DNA of 44,128 bases from Rhodospirillales bacterium (GCA_030754885.1 JASLZL010000043.1:1-44128), one strand, 5' to 3'; shown: positions 1 to 10,290, numbered from the stretch's first letter. A program made the numbers and translations. The notes: a model not told the origin generated them from the letters alone.

Positions 1-583
1 ATTGAATATTGAGAAATTTCTGAGCAGAACCTGGCGATTTGAACCTCTGCATTTTGCGCTCACGGCGTCGGACCGCTTGATGAGAGTTTTCAGCGCGGTT
101 GTTAGCGCGCTTGTTATCAATATGTTCCGCAGACAAGCCGAGTATTCTGAAGGCATCATGATAGGACCTGAGTTTATCAGTCACGATCCGTGTTGGTGGC
201 CAGCCCTGTTTTTTTAAGAGTTTTCGAATCAGCTTCAATGCCGCTCTGGCGTTACGTTTCGGCTGAACCAGAAATTCGAGAACTTCGCCTTCGTTGTCTA
301 CGGCACGCCACAGCCAATGCCGTTTCCCACGGATCACGATGACCATTTCATCAAGGTGCCAGTAGTCGCTTGGGATTGGTCGTGATCTCCGCAAGTTGCA
401 GGCAATTGGACCGCCAAATTTCTGGAACCAGCGCCGGACTGTTTCATAGGAAGTATCAAGTCCGCGCTCGGCAAGCAAATCCTCAATGTCCCGATAGCTT
501 AGTGTAAATCGAGCGTATAGCCAAACGGCATGGCGAATGACTAATGGTGGGAAACGGTGACGCTTGAAGGAAATGTTCTGCAT
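1..583 (-). CDS. IS6-family DDE transposase, C-terminus missing at window edge
   Basis: About 194 codons are open from the ATG at 583 to the window edge. IS6 transposases have roughly 230-240 residues, so about 40 residues lie outside. The N-terminal helix-turn-helix region carries the family hallmark SYRDIEDLLAERGLDTSYET followed by VRRWFQKFGG. The RNase H-fold catalytic acidic residues are visible: the first Asp in HLDEMVI, the second in TDKLRSYHDA, and the Glu in the segment NNRAENSHQ leading to RRRERKMQRFKS. The protein would catalyse replicative transposition of the element. No frameshift or stop is seen in the visible part, so it may be intact. Confidence 0.9.
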   Translation of the reverse strand, partial: MQNISFKRHRFPPLVIRHAVWLYARFTLSYRDIEDLLAERGLDTSYETVRRWFQKFGGPIACNLRRSRPIPSDYWHLDEMVIVIRGKRHWLWRAVDNEGEVLEFLVQPKRNARAALKLIRKLLKKQGWPPTRIVTDKLRSYHDAFRILGLSAEHIDNKRANNRAENSHQAVRRRERKMQRFKSPGSAQKFLNIQ

Positions 584-640
584 CTCAAGATGCTACTTGG
601 AGGCAGCACCCAAACACCAGTCAGTAAATGTGACAACGCC
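1..640 (-). mobile_element. IS6-family insertion sequence, partial (continues off the left edge)
   Basis: The transposase reading frame on the minus strand identifies the element. The right end is placed near 640. Read on the minus strand, the sequence from 640 inward starts GGCGTTGTCACA, which resembles IS6-family terminal repeats (GG-C-x-x-TGTTGCA). This lies 57 bases ahead of the transposase start, a usual distance for the family. The other end is outside the window, so neither the inverted repeat nor an 8-base target duplication (candidate 641-648) can be confirmed. The element stops about 15 bases from the 3' end of the neighbouring tRNA gene. Confidence 0.6.
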
Positions 641-654
641 ATCGGGAGACTGGG

Positions 655-731
655 TGGTGGGCCCGGCAGGACTCGAACCTGCAACCAGACCGTTATGAGC
701 GGCCGGCTCTAACCAGTTGAGCTACGGGCCC
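655..731 (-). tRNA. tRNA with CAT anticodon, probably tRNA-Ile2 (lysidine-modified)
   Basis: The minus strand folds into a full cloverleaf of 77 nt with an encoded CCA. The acceptor stem GGGCCCG (731-725) pairs perfectly with CGGGCCC (665-659). The D-arm GCTC/GAGC, the anticodon stem GGCCG/CGGTC with loop CTCATAA (anticodon CAT at plus 697-695) and the T-arm with GGTTCGAGTCC are all present. A CAT anticodon fits tRNA-Met or the minor tRNA-Ile whose C34 becomes lysidine to read AUA. The GGGCCxGTAGCTCA 5' half and the GGTTGCAGG variable/T region look more like tRNA-Ile2. Initiator tRNA is excluded because the first base pair is G-C and the three G-C pairs below the anticodon are absent. Confidence 0.9.
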
Positions 732-835
732 CCGGGGCCGTGGCCTGGGGATGCGTGCACCCGCCGCCGAGTGGTGCGACGAGTTCCCTTCAGATATCAG
801 AAATCGTGACGACGATACAGCCCGCCGGCCGTCCC

Positions 836-2878
836 TCAATAATCGAGGAAGCTGCGCAGCTTCCTCGATCGGCTTGGATGCTTGAGCTTGCGCAGGGCCT
901 TGGCCTCGATTTGACGGATACGCTCGCGGGTTACCGAGAACTGCTGACCGACTTCCTCTAGGGTATGGTCGGTGTTCATGCCGATGCCGAAGCGCATACG
1001 CAGTACGCGCTCCTCACGTGCGGTCAGGCTGGCCAGCACCCGCGTCGTCGTCTCGCGCAGATTGGCGTGGATGGCGACATCAAGGGGCTGTACGGCATTC
1101 TTGTCTTCGATGAAGTCACCAAGATGGGAGTCTTCTTCGTCGCCGATCGGGGTTTCAAGGGAAATGGGCTCCTTGGCGATTTTCATTACCTTGCGCACCC
1201 TTTCCAGCGGCATGCCCAGTTTTTCCGCCATTTCCTCGGGCGTCGGCTCGCGGCCGATCTCGTGCAGCATCTGGCGCGACGTGCGCACCAGTTTGTTGAT
1301 GGTTTCGATCATGTGCACGGGGATACGGATGGTACGCGCCTGGTCGGCGATGGAGCGCGTGATCGCTTGGCGGATCCACCACGTGGCGTAGGTCGAGAAC
1401 TTGTAGCCGCGGCGGTACTCGAACTTATCGACCGCCTTCATCAGGCCAATATTACCCTCTTGGATGAGGTCGAGGAACTGTAACCCGCGATTGGTGTACT
1501 TCTTGGCAATCGAGATGACGAGGCGCAGGTTGGCTTCGATCATTTCCCGCTTTGCCTTGGCGGCCTCGCGCTCACCCTTTTGCACGGTGGCAACGATGCG
1601 GCGGAACTCGCCGACCGGCAGGCCCGCCTCGGCCGAGATTTCAGCCACCGCCTGGCGGATGACCTTGATATCGTCACCGTGCTTTGCTGAAAAATTCTTC
1701 CACGCCTTGCTCGACAGCCGCGAGATACGGCGCCGCCAACCAGGGTCGAGTTCGCTGCCGAAATAGTGCTCCAAGAAGTCCTCGCGCTTGACCTTGCAAT
1801 TGAGGGCTAAGCGAAGAAGCTTGCCCTCAAGGCCGATCAGCGCCCGGTTGAGGTCATAGAGCTGTTCCACCAGTTGCTCGATCCGCAAGTTGTTGAGGTG
1901 GACGTTCTCCATCAGCTCGACCATTTCGTGGCGAAGCTTGGTGTAACGGCGTTCCTGAGAGGTGCTCAGATTGTCGCTCTTCTGCATGGCCTCCAGGCGT
2001 AGCATCTGAAGCCTATGCAACTTGTTGTGGGTCGAAGCGATCTTCTCGAATGTTTCGATCACCTCGGGCTTGAGCTTGTCTTCCATGACGGCCAGGGTCA
2101 GATTGATCTCTTCCGCCTCGCCGTCAGCGTCGTTGGAACCGTCACCCGGCGCCGACCCATTGTCCTTGCCGTCCCCGCTGGCCCCGCTGGCCGTATCGGT
2201 CTTGGTTTCCTTTGCGTCTTGGCCGTCCTTTGCCTCTGCCCCGTCCTTGCCGTTACTGCCGTCTTCTGCTCCGGCCTCGGTTTCTCCTGTCTTGGCGGCA
2301 TCGCCGCTGCCGGGACCGCCGCCATAGGTGGTCTCCAGGTCGATGATATCGCGCAGCAGCATGCGCCCTTCGGCGAGCATGTCGTGCCACATGACAATCG
2401 CGCGAATGGTGAGCGGGCTTTCGCAAATACCCCCGATCATCATCTCGCGGCCCGCCTCAATGCGCTTGGCGATGGCGATCTCGCCCTCACGCGAAAGAAG
2501 CTCGACACTGCCCATCTCGCGCAAATACATGCGCACCGGGTCGTCGGTGCGGCCCAGGTCGTCCTCATTGACGTTGCCTGCGGGGGCGGCGGTCTCCTCG
2601 ACGGCCTCGGGCTTGCCGGCCTGTTCTTCGTTTTCCTCGCTCTCGACGACGTTGATTCCCATCTCCGAGAGCATCACCATGGCATCTTCGATCTGCTCCG
2701 AAGATACCTGGTCGGGCGGCAGGGCCGCGTTTAGTTCCTCACAGGTGACGTGGCCGCGTTCCTTGCCGCGCGCGATCATCTTCTTGACCTTGGCACCGAG
2801 GGTGTCCAGAAGCGGGCCTTCCGTTCGTTCTTCCCGGGTATCCTCGGCTTCGGCCGTATTCGTCCCTTTGCTCGCCAT
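836..2878 (-). CDS. rpoD: RNA polymerase primary sigma factor RpoD (sigma-70)
   Basis: This is the housekeeping sigma factor that directs RNA polymerase to -35/-10 promoters. From the ATG at 2878 it has 680 residues. Visible parts are region 1.1, region 1.2 ([21 protein letters not shown]), and a long acidic, low-complexity Asp/Gly/Ala/Lys-rich insert between regions 1.2 and 2. Region 2 follows with the -10-binding and melting segment ([20 protein letters not shown]). Then come region 3 and region 4 with the -35 helix-turn-helix ([20 protein letters not shown]) and the C-terminus RSFLDY. The frame is open upstream to 2986, but that part is Arg/Pro-rich and unlike the family. The ATG at 2878 is preceded by GGGGA and gives the usual N-terminus. 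It follows dnaG in the same direction after 281 bases, the classical macromolecular synthesis arrangement. Confidence 0.97.
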   Translation of the reverse strand: MASKGTNTAEAEDTREERTEGPLLDTLGAKVKKMIARGKERGHVTCEELNAALPPDQVSSEQIEDAMVMLSEMGINVVESEENEEQAGKPEAVEETAAPAGNVNEDDLGRTDDPVRMYLREMGSVELLSREGEIAIAKRIEAGREMMIGGICESPLTIRAIVMWHDMLAEGRMLLRDIIDLETTYGGGPGSGDAAKTGETEAGAEDGSNGKDGAEAKDGQDAKETKTDTASGASGDGKDNGSAPGDGSNDADGEAEEINLTLAVMEDKLKPEVIETFEKIASTHNKLHRLQMLRLEAMQKSDNLSTSQERRYTKLRHEMVELMENVHLNNLRIEQLVEQLYDLNRALIGLEGKLLRLALNCKVKREDFLEHYFGSELDPGWRRRISRLSSKAWKNFSAKHGDDIKVIRQAVAEISAEAGLPVGEFRRIVATVQKGEREAAKAKREMIEANLRLVISIAKKYTNRGLQFLDLIQEGNIGLMKAVDKFEYRRGYKFSTYATWWIRQAITRSIADQARTIRIPVHMIETINKLVRTSRQMLHEIGREPTPEEMAEKLGMPLERVRKVMKIAKEPISLETPIGDEEDSHLGDFIEDKNAVQPLDVAIHANLRETTTRVLASLTAREERVLRMRFGIGMNTDHTLEEVGQQFSVTRERIRQIEAKALRKLKHPSRSRKLRSFLDY
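842..869. repeat. 28-bp perfect palindrome over the last codons of rpoD
   Basis: Bases 842-855 are the exact reverse complement of 856-869, centred on TGC|GCA. The palindrome covers the codons for the conserved C-terminal residues SRKLRSFLD of RpoD. In RNA it could form a hairpin of about 12 bp with a tight loop just before the stop codon. No T-run follows, so it is not a standard terminator. Part of the symmetry follows from the conserved protein sequence, but the AGG-AAG codon choice extends it. Confidence 0.6.
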
Positions 2879-3159
2879 ATTCCCCGATCTTTCCATCAAT
2901 TGCGGTGGCGACACCCGTCTGGGACCCCCCCCACTTGAGTGCCGTATCCTAGCCGCCCGCCGGCCAAACGAAAATGGCGCGGCCATCCAACCACGCGCCC
3001 GACCGTCCGACCACAGGCCGTCAACAATAAATCGTTATGCCTCAAGTGGCGTTCAAAGCCCAGTCTGTCAAGGGTATTATCCGGTCCATCGTCTTTAATT
3101 CTGCCCGACGGATTGTTGTCGAAGAGCGCCGGAACATACCACCCAAACGAGTTTCCCCG

Positions 3160-4968
3160 TCATGGCTTGCGCCGCCGGGGGGGCAAGGCCTCGGGCTCTT
3201 CACTCTCGGGTTTGTCGAGCGACGCTTCAATCAGAGCGCGTTGGCGCTGCCAGTCTTCGTCCGAATAGCCCTCGGCGCCCACCGCCTTGCCGGCCTCGAT
3301 CTGGGCGCGCACGGCGGTGCCACAGAGGAGGGCATAATTTTCGTTCCAGGTGGCCCGCACCTGGTCCGCCGCCGCCGCCCCGATGAAGCGATGGCGGCTG
3401 ATGAGAGGATCGCCGAAAAGACCGCGCAGCGTTGCCGCATGCCCGCGTTCCCTTAGTGCTTCCCTGACGCGGTGGGAATCAAGCCCATCGCCCTCGTTAA
3501 TCACCGAGATCAGGTCTTGGCGCAGCGCGTCCAGGGGACCGTCCGAATAGGCGACGGAGCCCAGGTCTTCCTCGAAATGGTCGAAAAGACCCAGATGGTT
3601 GATGACGATGGCGATGAGAACCCGTTGGGCGAGAAGCAAGGAATCGACGTGGGCCCCCGCCTGGACTCCGGTCGCAGTTTTCGCCGGCTGGCCCCGGCCG
3701 GCACCGCGCAGCTCGCGCCACAGGCGGTCCTTGAAGGCAGAAAGAAAATGGCCTCGCACCGTGGCGTCGGCTATGCGAAGGGCATGCTTTTTGAGCCGAT
3801 CATCCAGCGCCGCCCGTTCTTCGGGTGTCTCGATGCTCCGCCCCCCGGTCTCCAGTCGCCACAAGGCGTCGGAAAGCGGCATGGCGGCGGCGAGGGTACG
3901 CGCCAGGGCGTCCCGTCCGGCGCCCTCGATCAGGCTGTCGGGGTCCTCGCCTTCGGGCAGGATGGCAAAGCGCAGGCTGAACCCGGGTTTGAGCAGGGGC
4001 AGGACACGTTCGGCGGCGCGCGCCGCGGCCCGCGCGCCGGCGGCGTCGCCGTCGAAGCACACCACGGGCTCGGGCGCCAAGCGCCATAAAAGGACTATTT
4101 GATCTTCGGTCAGGGCGGTGCCGAGCGGCGCCACGGCGGCCTCAAAACCGGCCCGGTTGAGGGCGATGACATCCATGTAGCCCTCGGCAACCACAATCTC
4201 GCCCGATTTGTAGGCGCTCGGCGCTGCCTGGGCTACGCCATAGAGCACGCGCCCCTTGTTGAACAGCGGCGTGTCGGGCGAATTCAGGTACTTGGGTTCG
4301 CCGTCGCCCATAATGCGCCCGCCAAAGGCAATGGTGCGCCCGCGCTTGTCCGTAATCGGGAACATGATGCGGCGGCGGAAATAATCGAAAGGATCACGCC
4401 CGTCGTCGGGGCGTTTCATCAGGCCGGCGGCGACAAGCTGATCCTCATCGGTGCCGGCCCGCGCCAAGGCACCTTTCAGGGCGCCGCGCACGTCGGGGGC
4501 AAAGCCGAGACCGAAGCGAGAGATAATCTGGTCGTCGAGTCCACGGCCGCGCAGGTAATCCAGAGCCGCCTTGCCCTCGGGCATGCGAAGGGTGCGGGCA
4601 TAGAAGGCGGCGGCGGCCTCCATGACGTCATAGAGAGTTTGCTGGCGGCGTGCCCGTTCGCGTTCCTCGGGCGTGTCGACGGGCACTTCCATGCCGGCCT
4701 CGGCAGCCAGGCGCTCGACCGTCTCGGGGAACGACAATCCCTCGGTCTTCATGACGAAGTCGATGGCGCTGCCATGCTCGCCGCAGCCGAAGCAATGGTA
4801 GAAGCCCTTTTCGTCGTTGACCGTGAACGACGGCGTCTTTTCCTTGTGGAATGGACACAGGCCCAGATGTTCGCGCCCCTTGCGCGTCAGCCGCACGCGC
4901 CGCCCAACGACATCGGCAACGCCGACGCGGGCACGCAACTCATCAAGAAACTGGGGCGTAAAGGCCAT
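3160..4968 (-). CDS. dnaG: DNA primase DnaG
   Basis: This enzyme synthesises the RNA primers for chromosome replication and works with the replicative helicase DnaB. It has 602 residues, the normal size. The N-terminal CHC2 zinc finger has Cys38, His41, Cys59 and Cys62 (LCPFHKEKTPSF and FYHCFGCGEHG). It is followed by the catalytic core and TOPRIM domain, with EGYMDVIALNRAG and the acidic VVCFDGDAAG motif. The C-terminal part is the DnaB-binding region. The tail ends in a short basic stretch (LPPRRRKP). It lies between yqeY and rpoD, all on the minus strand. A TATAGT hexamer (plus 5009-5014 region) may be part of its promoter, but no convincing -35 accompanies it. Confidence 0.97.
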   Translation of the reverse strand: MAFTPQFLDELRARVGVADVVGRRVRLTRKGREHLGLCPFHKEKTPSFTVNDEKGFYHCFGCGEHGSAIDFVMKTEGLSFPETVERLAAEAGMEVPVDTPEERERARRQQTLYDVMEAAAAFYARTLRMPEGKAALDYLRGRGLDDQIISRFGLGFAPDVRGALKGALARAGTDEDQLVAAGLMKRPDDGRDPFDYFRRRIMFPITDKRGRTIAFGGRIMGDGEPKYLNSPDTPLFNKGRVLYGVAQAAPSAYKSGEIVVAEGYMDVIALNRAGFEAAVAPLGTALTEDQIVLLWRLAPEPVVCFDGDAAGARAAARAAERVLPLLKPGFSLRFAILPEGEDPDSLIEGAGRDALARTLAAAMPLSDALWRLETGGRSIETPEERAALDDRLKKHALRIADATVRGHFLSAFKDRLWRELRGAGRGQPAKTATGVQAGAHVDSLLLAQRVLIAIVINHLGLFDHFEEDLGSVAYSDGPLDALRQDLISVINEGDGLDSHRVREALRERGHAATLRGLFGDPLISRHRFIGAAAADQVRATWNENYALLCGTAVRAQIEAGKAVGAEGYSDEDWQRQRALIEASLDKPESEEPEALPPRRRKP

Positions 4969-5063
4969 GCGACCCTATCCGGACCAAGGATCAGACCTGC
5001 ACACTATAGCTAGGTACAACTGACACAATGGATTCAAGGCGGGGATAACGGGGATAAAAGACG

Positions 5064-5519
5064 TCAGCCCAACTGTGCCTTGACCGTGGCGCTCGCCTTG
5101 GCGAAGTCCATGCGTCCGGCATAGCGCTCCTTTAACGCTGCCATGACGCGGCCCATGTCCTTCAGGCTCTTGGCTTCGGCCTCGGCGATGACGCCCGTGA
5201 TCGCCGCCGTCGTTTCTTCATCGCCCAACGGCGCCGGCAGGAAGCGCTGGATGATCTCTATCTCTTCGGTCTCACTTTCGGCCAGCTCCAACCTTCCGCC
5301 ATTTTCGTAGAGCGCTATGCTTTCGCGGCGCTGCTTGATCATGGATTGCAGCATGAGGCGAATATCGTCTTCGCCAATTCCGTCCAGGTTTCCCTTTCCG
5401 CGGGCGGCTATGTCACGATCCTTGAGCGCCGCCAATATCAGGCGAATCGTAGCAACAGTGCGTCCCTCCTTGGCTTTCATGCCAATTTTCAGGGCATCGC
5501 TAAGCTCCGATCGGAGCAT
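5064..5519 (-). CDS. GatB/YqeY-domain protein
   Basis: This small helical protein of 151 residues belongs to the YqeY family, related to the tail domain of the GatB subunit of Glu-tRNA(Gln) amidotransferase. Its own role is not firmly established. Typical features are the start LRSELSDALKIGMKAKEGRT, the central KQRRESIALYENGGR segment and the C-terminal KDMGRVMAALKERYAGRMDF region. The ATG at 5519 is chosen because GGGGAGGAG lies just upstream. The in-frame ATG at 5549 has no such site. The gene sits directly upstream of dnaG-rpoD on the same strand, an arrangement seen in many proteobacteria, and is divergent from carA. Confidence 0.92.
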   Translation of the reverse strand: MLRSELSDALKIGMKAKEGRTVATIRLILAALKDRDIAARGKGNLDGIGEDDIRLMLQSMIKQRRESIALYENGGRLELAESETEEIEIIQRFLPAPLGDEETTAAITGVIAEAEAKSLKDMGRVMAALKERYAGRMDFAKASATVKAQLG

Positions 5520-5551
5520 GTCTCCTCCCCACCAATGTCCGGAAAGCAAAG

Positions 5552-5580
5552 ACGTTACCCAAAAACGTACTAAAAGGCAA
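5552..5580 (-). promoter_or_regulatory. Candidate sigma-70 promoter for yqeY(-dnaG-rpoD)
   Basis: On the minus strand, TTGCCT (5580-5575) and TAACGT (5557-5552) are 17 bases apart and lie 33 bases upstream of the yqeY start. The -10 is imperfect, so this is a tentative call based on spacing and position. Confidence 0.35.
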
Positions 5581-5633
5581 ATTCTTGAATCAAAATAAGG
5601 TGTTGAAAAACAACGTTTTTTCGATCACGAGTC

Positions 5634-5662
5634 TTGACGTCGTCCGGGCTATTGCTTATGAC
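5634..5662 (+). promoter_or_regulatory. Candidate sigma-70 promoter for carAB
   Basis: TTGACG (5634-5639) and TATGAC (5657-5662) are separated by exactly 17 bases and point toward carA. The predicted start near 5669 would leave a leader of roughly 105 bases before the carA ATG. No riboswitch or attenuator fold was recognised in that leader. Confidence 0.6.
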
Positions 5663-5775
5663 AACGCCGATTGGCCGGCGGCTCCGTCCTCGGCGGCACC
5701 GAGCCCCGGGCCGTAGCGATGCTCGGACCGGGGCCAAGGCCAAGATATCACTGGTTTTCCGAGGGATCGCCGTCC

Positions 5776-6963
5776 ATGCCCCAGACCCTCTCTTCTCTTG
5801 CGACGACAGCGTTGGCGGCACGGCCGCCAGGCGCCGACGCGGCCCTGGTGCTGGCCGACGGTTCGGTATTTTGGGGGCAGGGCGCCGGGGCGCTGGGCGA
5901 AGCGGTGGGCGAGGTCTGTTTTAACACTGCGATGACCGGCTATCAGGAGATCCTCACCGATCCCTCTTATGCCGGTCAGATCATCACCTTTACCTTTCCT
6001 CACGTCGGGAATGTCGGAGCCAACACCGAAGATATTGAGACGACGACGCCGGCAGTCCGCGGCTGTTTGCTGCGCGAGGCTATCACCGCGCCATCAAACT
6101 GGCGGGCGACGGGGTCCTTGGACGCTTGGCTCCGGTCACACGGTCTGGCTGCTGTCACCGGTATAGATACGCGCCGATTGACGCGGCTCATCCGCGACGC
6201 CGGCGCTCCTAAAGGCACCCTGATTAATGCCGGTGACGGTGATATCGACCTCGATCGCCTGGCTGCCGCCGCCGCCGCCTGGCCCGGCCTTGAGGGCATG
6301 GACTTGGTTCCAGAGGTTACCTGCCGCCAGACCTACGCCTGGGACGAGACGACTTGGTCTCTGAGTTCGGGCTATGGCTGCCAGGCGCGGCCCCGCCACC
6401 ACGTCGTGGCGGTGGACTATGGTGCCAAGCGCAATATCCTGCGCTGCCTTGCCGCCGCCGGCTGCCGCGTCACCGTGGTCCCGGCCGACACCGGCGCCGA
6501 TGAAATTTTGGCTCACAAGCCGGACGGCGTCTTCCTTTCCAATGGCCCCGGCGATCCGGCGGCGACGGCGGTCTATGCCGTGCCCGCCATCCGCGCCGTG
6601 CTGGAAAGCGGCCTGCCGATGTTCGGCATTTGCATCGGCCATCAGCTTCTGGCCCTGGCACTCGGGGCGCACACCTTCAAGATGCACATGGGCCACCGCG
6701 GCGCCAACCAGCCGGTCAAGGATCTGGAGACGGGAAAGGTGGAGATCACGAGCCAGAACCACGGCTTCGTGGTCGACAGCGATTCGCTGCCGGCCGGCGT
6801 CGTCGAGACCCACCGCTCACTCTTCGACGGCTCCTTGGAAGGCCTCAAGGTCGAGGGCAAGCCGGTGTTCTCGGTGCAGCACCACCCCGAGGCCTCGCCC
6901 GGCCCCCAGGACAGCCATTACCTGTTCGAACGGTTCGTCGCGATGATGGATGCCAAGGCCTGA
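5776..6963 (+). CDS. carA: Carbamoyl-phosphate synthase small (glutaminase) subunit
   Basis: This subunit hydrolyses glutamine and channels ammonia to CarB to make carbamoyl phosphate for arginine and pyrimidines. It has 395 residues. The N-terminal CPSase small-chain domain (ALVLADGSVFWGQGAG, then FNTAMTGYQEILTDPSYAGQ) is followed by a class I glutamine amidotransferase domain. That domain has the nucleophile Cys in MFGICIGHQLLALAL and the His/Glu pair in SVQHHPEASPGP. The ATG at 5776 has GAGGGA 8-13 bases upstream. The longer frame from 5671 adds a non-family N-terminus overlapping the promoter. The stop is 3 bases before carB, so the two are co-transcribed and probably translationally coupled. 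Confidence 0.97.
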   Translation: MPQTLSSLATTALAARPPGADAALVLADGSVFWGQGAGALGEAVGEVCFNTAMTGYQEILTDPSYAGQIITFTFPHVGNVGANTEDIETTTPAVRGCLLREAITAPSNWRATGSLDAWLRSHGLAAVTGIDTRRLTRLIRDAGAPKGTLINAGDGDIDLDRLAAAAAAWPGLEGMDLVPEVTCRQTYAWDETTWSLSSGYGCQARPRHHVVAVDYGAKRNILRCLAAAGCRVTVVPADTGADEILAHKPDGVFLSNGPGDPAATAVYAVPAIRAVLESGLPMFGICIGHQLLALALGAHTFKMHMGHRGANQPVKDLETGKVEITSQNHGFVVDSDSLPAGVVETHRSLFDGSLEGLKVEGKPVFSVQHHPEASPGPQDSHYLFERFVAMMDAKA

Positions 6964-6966
6964 GCC

Positions 6967-9900
6967 ATGCCCAAACGCACCGACATTTCGTCCATTCTTA
7001 TCATCGGCGCCGGGCCGATCGTCATCGGCCAGGCGTGTGAGTTCGACTATTCGGGTGCCCAAGCCTGCAAAGCGCTAAAGGAGGAAGGCTACCGGGTGGT
7101 GCTCATCAATTCCAATCCGGCGACCATCATGACCGACCCGGAGATGGCCGACGCCACCTATATCGAGCCCATCATTCCCGAAATACTGGAACGCGTCATC
7201 GAGCGCGAAAAGCCTGATGCAATCCTGCCCACCATGGGCGGCCAGACGGGCCTCAACGCGGCCATGGACCTGGAGCGCGCCGGGGTGCTTGAGCGCCACG
7301 GTGTCGAGCTGATCGGCGCCCGCGCCGAGGCCATTTCAAAAGCCGAGGACCGCCAGCAGTTTCGCGATGCCATGACCCGCATTGGGCTCGAAAGCCCGAA
7401 GAGCCGGTCGGTCCATTCGCTGGCCGAGGCCCGGGAGGCGCTGGCCGCGATAGGCTTGCCGGCGATCATCCGTCCTTCGTTCACGCTCGGCGGTATCGGT
7501 GGCGGTATCGCCTACAACAAAGAGGAATTTGAGGCGACCGTCGCCGCCGGCATGGCGGCTTCGCCGGTGAACGAGGTGCTGGTCGAGGAATCCGTCCTCG
7601 GCTGGAAGGAATTTGAGATGGAGGTCGTGCGCGACCGCGCCGACAACTGCATCATCGTGTGCTCCATTGAGAATGTCGATCCCATGGGCGTGCATACCGG
7701 CGATTCCATCACCGTGGCGCCGGCGCTCACGCTGACCGACAAGGAATACCAAATCTTGCGCAACGCCTCGATCGCGGTGCTGCGCGAGGTCGGCGTCGAT
7801 ACCGGTGGATCCAACGTGCAGTTCGCCATCGACCCCGAAAGCGGGCGCATGGTCATCATCGAGATGAACCCGCGGGTATCGCGCTCCTCGGCGCTAGCCT
7901 CGAAGGCGACTGGATTTCCGATCGCCAAAGTGGCGGCTAAACTGGCCGTCGGCTATACGCTCGATGAGTTGATGAACGATATAACCGGCGTTACCCCGGC
8001 CTCGTTCGAGCCGACCATCGATTATGTGGTCACCAAGATCCCGCGCTTTACCTTCGAGAAGTTTCCCGGCACCGAGCCGCTGTTGACCACCTCAATGAAG
8101 TCGGTCGGCGAGGCCATGGCTATCGGGCGCACCTTTGCCGAATCGCTGCAAAAGGGCTTGCGGTCCATGGAAACGAGTTTGACCGGACTCAATGAAGTTG
8201 TGGTCGAGGGCGATAGCAATGCCATGCGCGCCGCCCTGGCGATGCAGCGTCACGACCGGGTGCTGGTCATTGCCCAGGCGTTTCGCCAGGGGCTCGGTCT
8301 CGATGAAATCCGCGACGCCTGCAAATACGATCCCTGGTTTCTTGAGGAAATTCGCCGTCTGGTCGCGACCGAGGCGGCGATTGGTGCTGATGGCCTGCCC
8401 GACGACGCACCTGGATTACAGGCTCTTAAAAAATTGGGATTCTCCGACGAGCGCCTGGGCGAACTGGCCAGCTTGGATGTCGGCGACGTGACGGCACGAC
8501 GCCATGCGCTGGACGTACGGCCGACCTACAAGTGGGTCGATACCTGCGCCGGCGAGTTTCCGTCGCGCACTCCTTATATGTACTCTGCCTATGAAGGCGA
8601 CGGCCTCGGCCCCGCCGAATGCGAGGCCGATCCCTCGGCGAAAACCAAGGTAGTGATCCTCGGCGGCGGCCCCAATCGCATCGGCCAAGGCATCGAATTC
8701 GACTACTGCTGCGTCCACGCGGCCTATGCGCTGAAGGATGCTGGGTTCGAGTCCATCATGGTCAACTGCAACCCCGAAACCGTATCGACCGACTATGACA
8801 CCTCGGACCGCCTCTATTTTGAGCCTTTGACCGCCGAGGATGTCATCGAACTTATCCGCGCCGAGCAGGAAAACGGCCAACTGCTGGGCGTGATCGTCCA
8901 ACTTGGCGGACAGACGCCGCTTAAGCTCGCCGCCGACCTTGAGACCGCCCGTATCCCCATCCTTGGTACCTCGCCCGATGCCATCGACCTGGCCGAGGAC
9001 CGCGAGCGCTTCCAGGTGCTGCTCAAGGATCTCGGTTTGCGCCAGCCGGCCAACGGCATCGCGCGCTCGGCCGAGGAGGCCAGAAATGTGGCCGAGCGCG
9101 TCGGTTATCCCTTGGTTATTCGGCCGTCCTACGTACTGGGCGGTCGTGCCATGGAGATCATTCACGATGCCGCGGCCTTGGAACGATACGTCGGAGAGGC
9201 GGTCAAGGTTTCTGGTACAAGCCCGGTGCTTCTGGACTCGTATCTTCAGGATGCCATAGAGGTGGATGTAGACGCCATCGCCGACGGGACCGACGTTTTC
9301 GTCGCCGGCGTCATGGAACACATTGAGGAAGCCGGCATCCATTCCGGTGATTCGGCGTGCTCATTGCCGCCCCACTCGCTGTCCGACGAGATAGTGGCGG
9401 AGCTTGACAGGCAGACCACGGTTCTGGCCCGGGCTCTCAAGGTAATCGGCCTGATGAACGTCCAATACGCGGTCAAGGACGGCGCCATCTACATCATTGA
9501 GGTCAATCCACGGGCAAGCCGCACTGTACCCTTTGTTGCCAAGGCCACCGGGGTGCCAATCGCCAAGATTGCGGCCCGAGTCATGGCCGGTGAGAAGCTG
9601 GCTGGCTTTGCGCTCTCCGAGCGCCCACGTCCCACCCACGTCGCGGTCAAAGAGGCGGTGTTCCCCTTTGCCCGATTCCCCGGCGTCGATGCCATTTTGG
9701 GCCCGGAAATGAAATCGACCGGCGAGGTTATGGGAATCGACGCCGATTTCCGGATCGCCTTTGCCAAATCGCAACTAGGCGCCGGCACGCACCTACCCTC
9801 CGAGGGCACGGTCTTCATATCGGTCAAGGACCGCGACAAGCCATTCGCGGCCCGTCTGGCGCAGCGCCTGACGAAGCTTGGTTTTCATTTGGTAGCCACC

Positions 9901-10206
9901 AATGGCACGTGCCGGCACCTGCGTGACCAAGGGCTTGATGTAAGGCGCATCAACAAGGTGCTTGAAGGCAGGCCGCACTGCGTCGATGCCATCATCAGCG
10001 GCGACTTTGGTCTTGTCGTCAATACATCCGAGGGTGCGCGGTCGATCGCCGACAGCTTCTCCATCCGGCGTTCGGCCCTCACCCATGCCGTTCCCTACTA
10101 CACAACCATGGCCGGCGCCTTTGCCGCCGTCGACGCAATCGAGGCGTTGGGTAGCGGAAAGCTTGAAGTGGCGCCGCTGCAGTCCTATTTTACGAGATCA
10201 TTCTAG
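6967..10206 (+). CDS. carB: Carbamoyl-phosphate synthase large subunit
   Basis: This subunit makes carbamoyl phosphate from bicarbonate, ammonia and two ATP. It has 1079 residues, the family length. There are two homologous ATP-grasp halves. The first begins [20 protein letters not shown] and the second [20 protein letters not shown] near residue 560. Each half has metal-binding carboxylate segments ([36 protein letters not shown]). The C-terminal MGS-like allosteric domain (from about residue 945, [19 protein letters not shown]) normally binds UMP or ornithine. It pairs with CarA immediately upstream. Confidence 0.98.
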   Translation: MPKRTDISSILIIGAGPIVIGQACEFDYSGAQACKALKEEGYRVVLINSNPATIMTDPEMADATYIEPIIPEILERVIEREKPDAILPTMGGQTGLNAAMDLERAGVLERHGVELIGARAEAISKAEDRQQFRDAMTRIGLESPKSRSVHSLAEAREALAAIGLPAIIRPSFTLGGIGGGIAYNKEEFEATVAAGMAASPVNEVLVEESVLGWKEFEMEVVRDRADNCIIVCSIENVDPMGVHTGDSITVAPALTLTDKEYQILRNASIAVLREVGVDTGGSNVQFAIDPESGRMVIIEMNPRVSRSSALASKATGFPIAKVAAKLAVGYTLDELMNDITGVTPASFEPTIDYVVTKIPRFTFEKFPGTEPLLTTSMKSVGEAMAIGRTFAESLQKGLRSMETSLTGLNEVVVEGDSNAMRAALAMQRHDRVLVIAQAFRQGLGLDEIRDACKYDPWFLEEIRRLVATEAAIGADGLPDDAPGLQALKKLGFSDERLGELASLDVGDVTARRHALDVRPTYKWVDTCAGEFPSRTPYMYSAYEGDGLGPAECEADPSAKTKVVILGGGPNRIGQGIEFDYCCVHAAYALKDAGFESIMVNCNPETVSTDYDTSDRLYFEPLTAEDVIELIRAEQENGQLLGVIVQLGGQTPLKLAADLETARIPILGTSPDAIDLAEDRERFQVLLKDLGLRQPANGIARSAEEARNVAERVGYPLVIRPSYVLGGRAMEIIHDAAALERYVGEAVKVSGTSPVLLDSYLQDAIEVDVDAIADGTDVFVAGVMEHIEEAGIHSGDSACSLPPHSLSDEIVAELDRQTTVLARALKVIGLMNVQYAVKDGAIYIIEVNPRASRTVPFVAKATGVPIAKIAARVMAGEKLAGFALSERPRPTHVAVKEAVFPFARFPGVDAILGPEMKSTGEVMGIDADFRIAFAKSQLGAGTHLPSEGTVFISVKDRDKPFAARLAQRLTKLGFHLVATNGTCRHLRDQGLDVRRINKVLEGRPHCVDAIISGDFGLVVNTSEGARSIADSFSIRRSALTHAVPYYTTMAGAFAAVDAIEALGSGKLEVAPLQSYFTRSF

Positions 10207-10290
10207 TCACCGCGGCCGCTTTATCCGAGCGACCCTTCAAACGCGGGGTCGCAGTATGTTTCTGTGATCGAGTTTTCGGGAAGACTGACG

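Noticed and set aside
2-217. Plus-strand ORF of 71 codons
   Set aside because: It is the antisense shadow of the IS6 transposase, whose motifs are clear on the minus strand.
2015-2734. Long plus-strand ORF (239 codons) inside rpoD
   Set aside because: Antisense to the low-complexity acidic region and region 1 of RpoD; long open antisense frames are common in GC-rich genes and the product has no family features.
4099-5013. Plus-strand ORF of 304 codons over dnaG
   Set aside because: Entirely antisense to the primase, which has full zinc and TOPRIM motifs.
8416-9342. Minus-strand ORF of 308 codons over carB
   Set aside because: Antisense shadow of a well-conserved gene, with no ribosome site or motifs.
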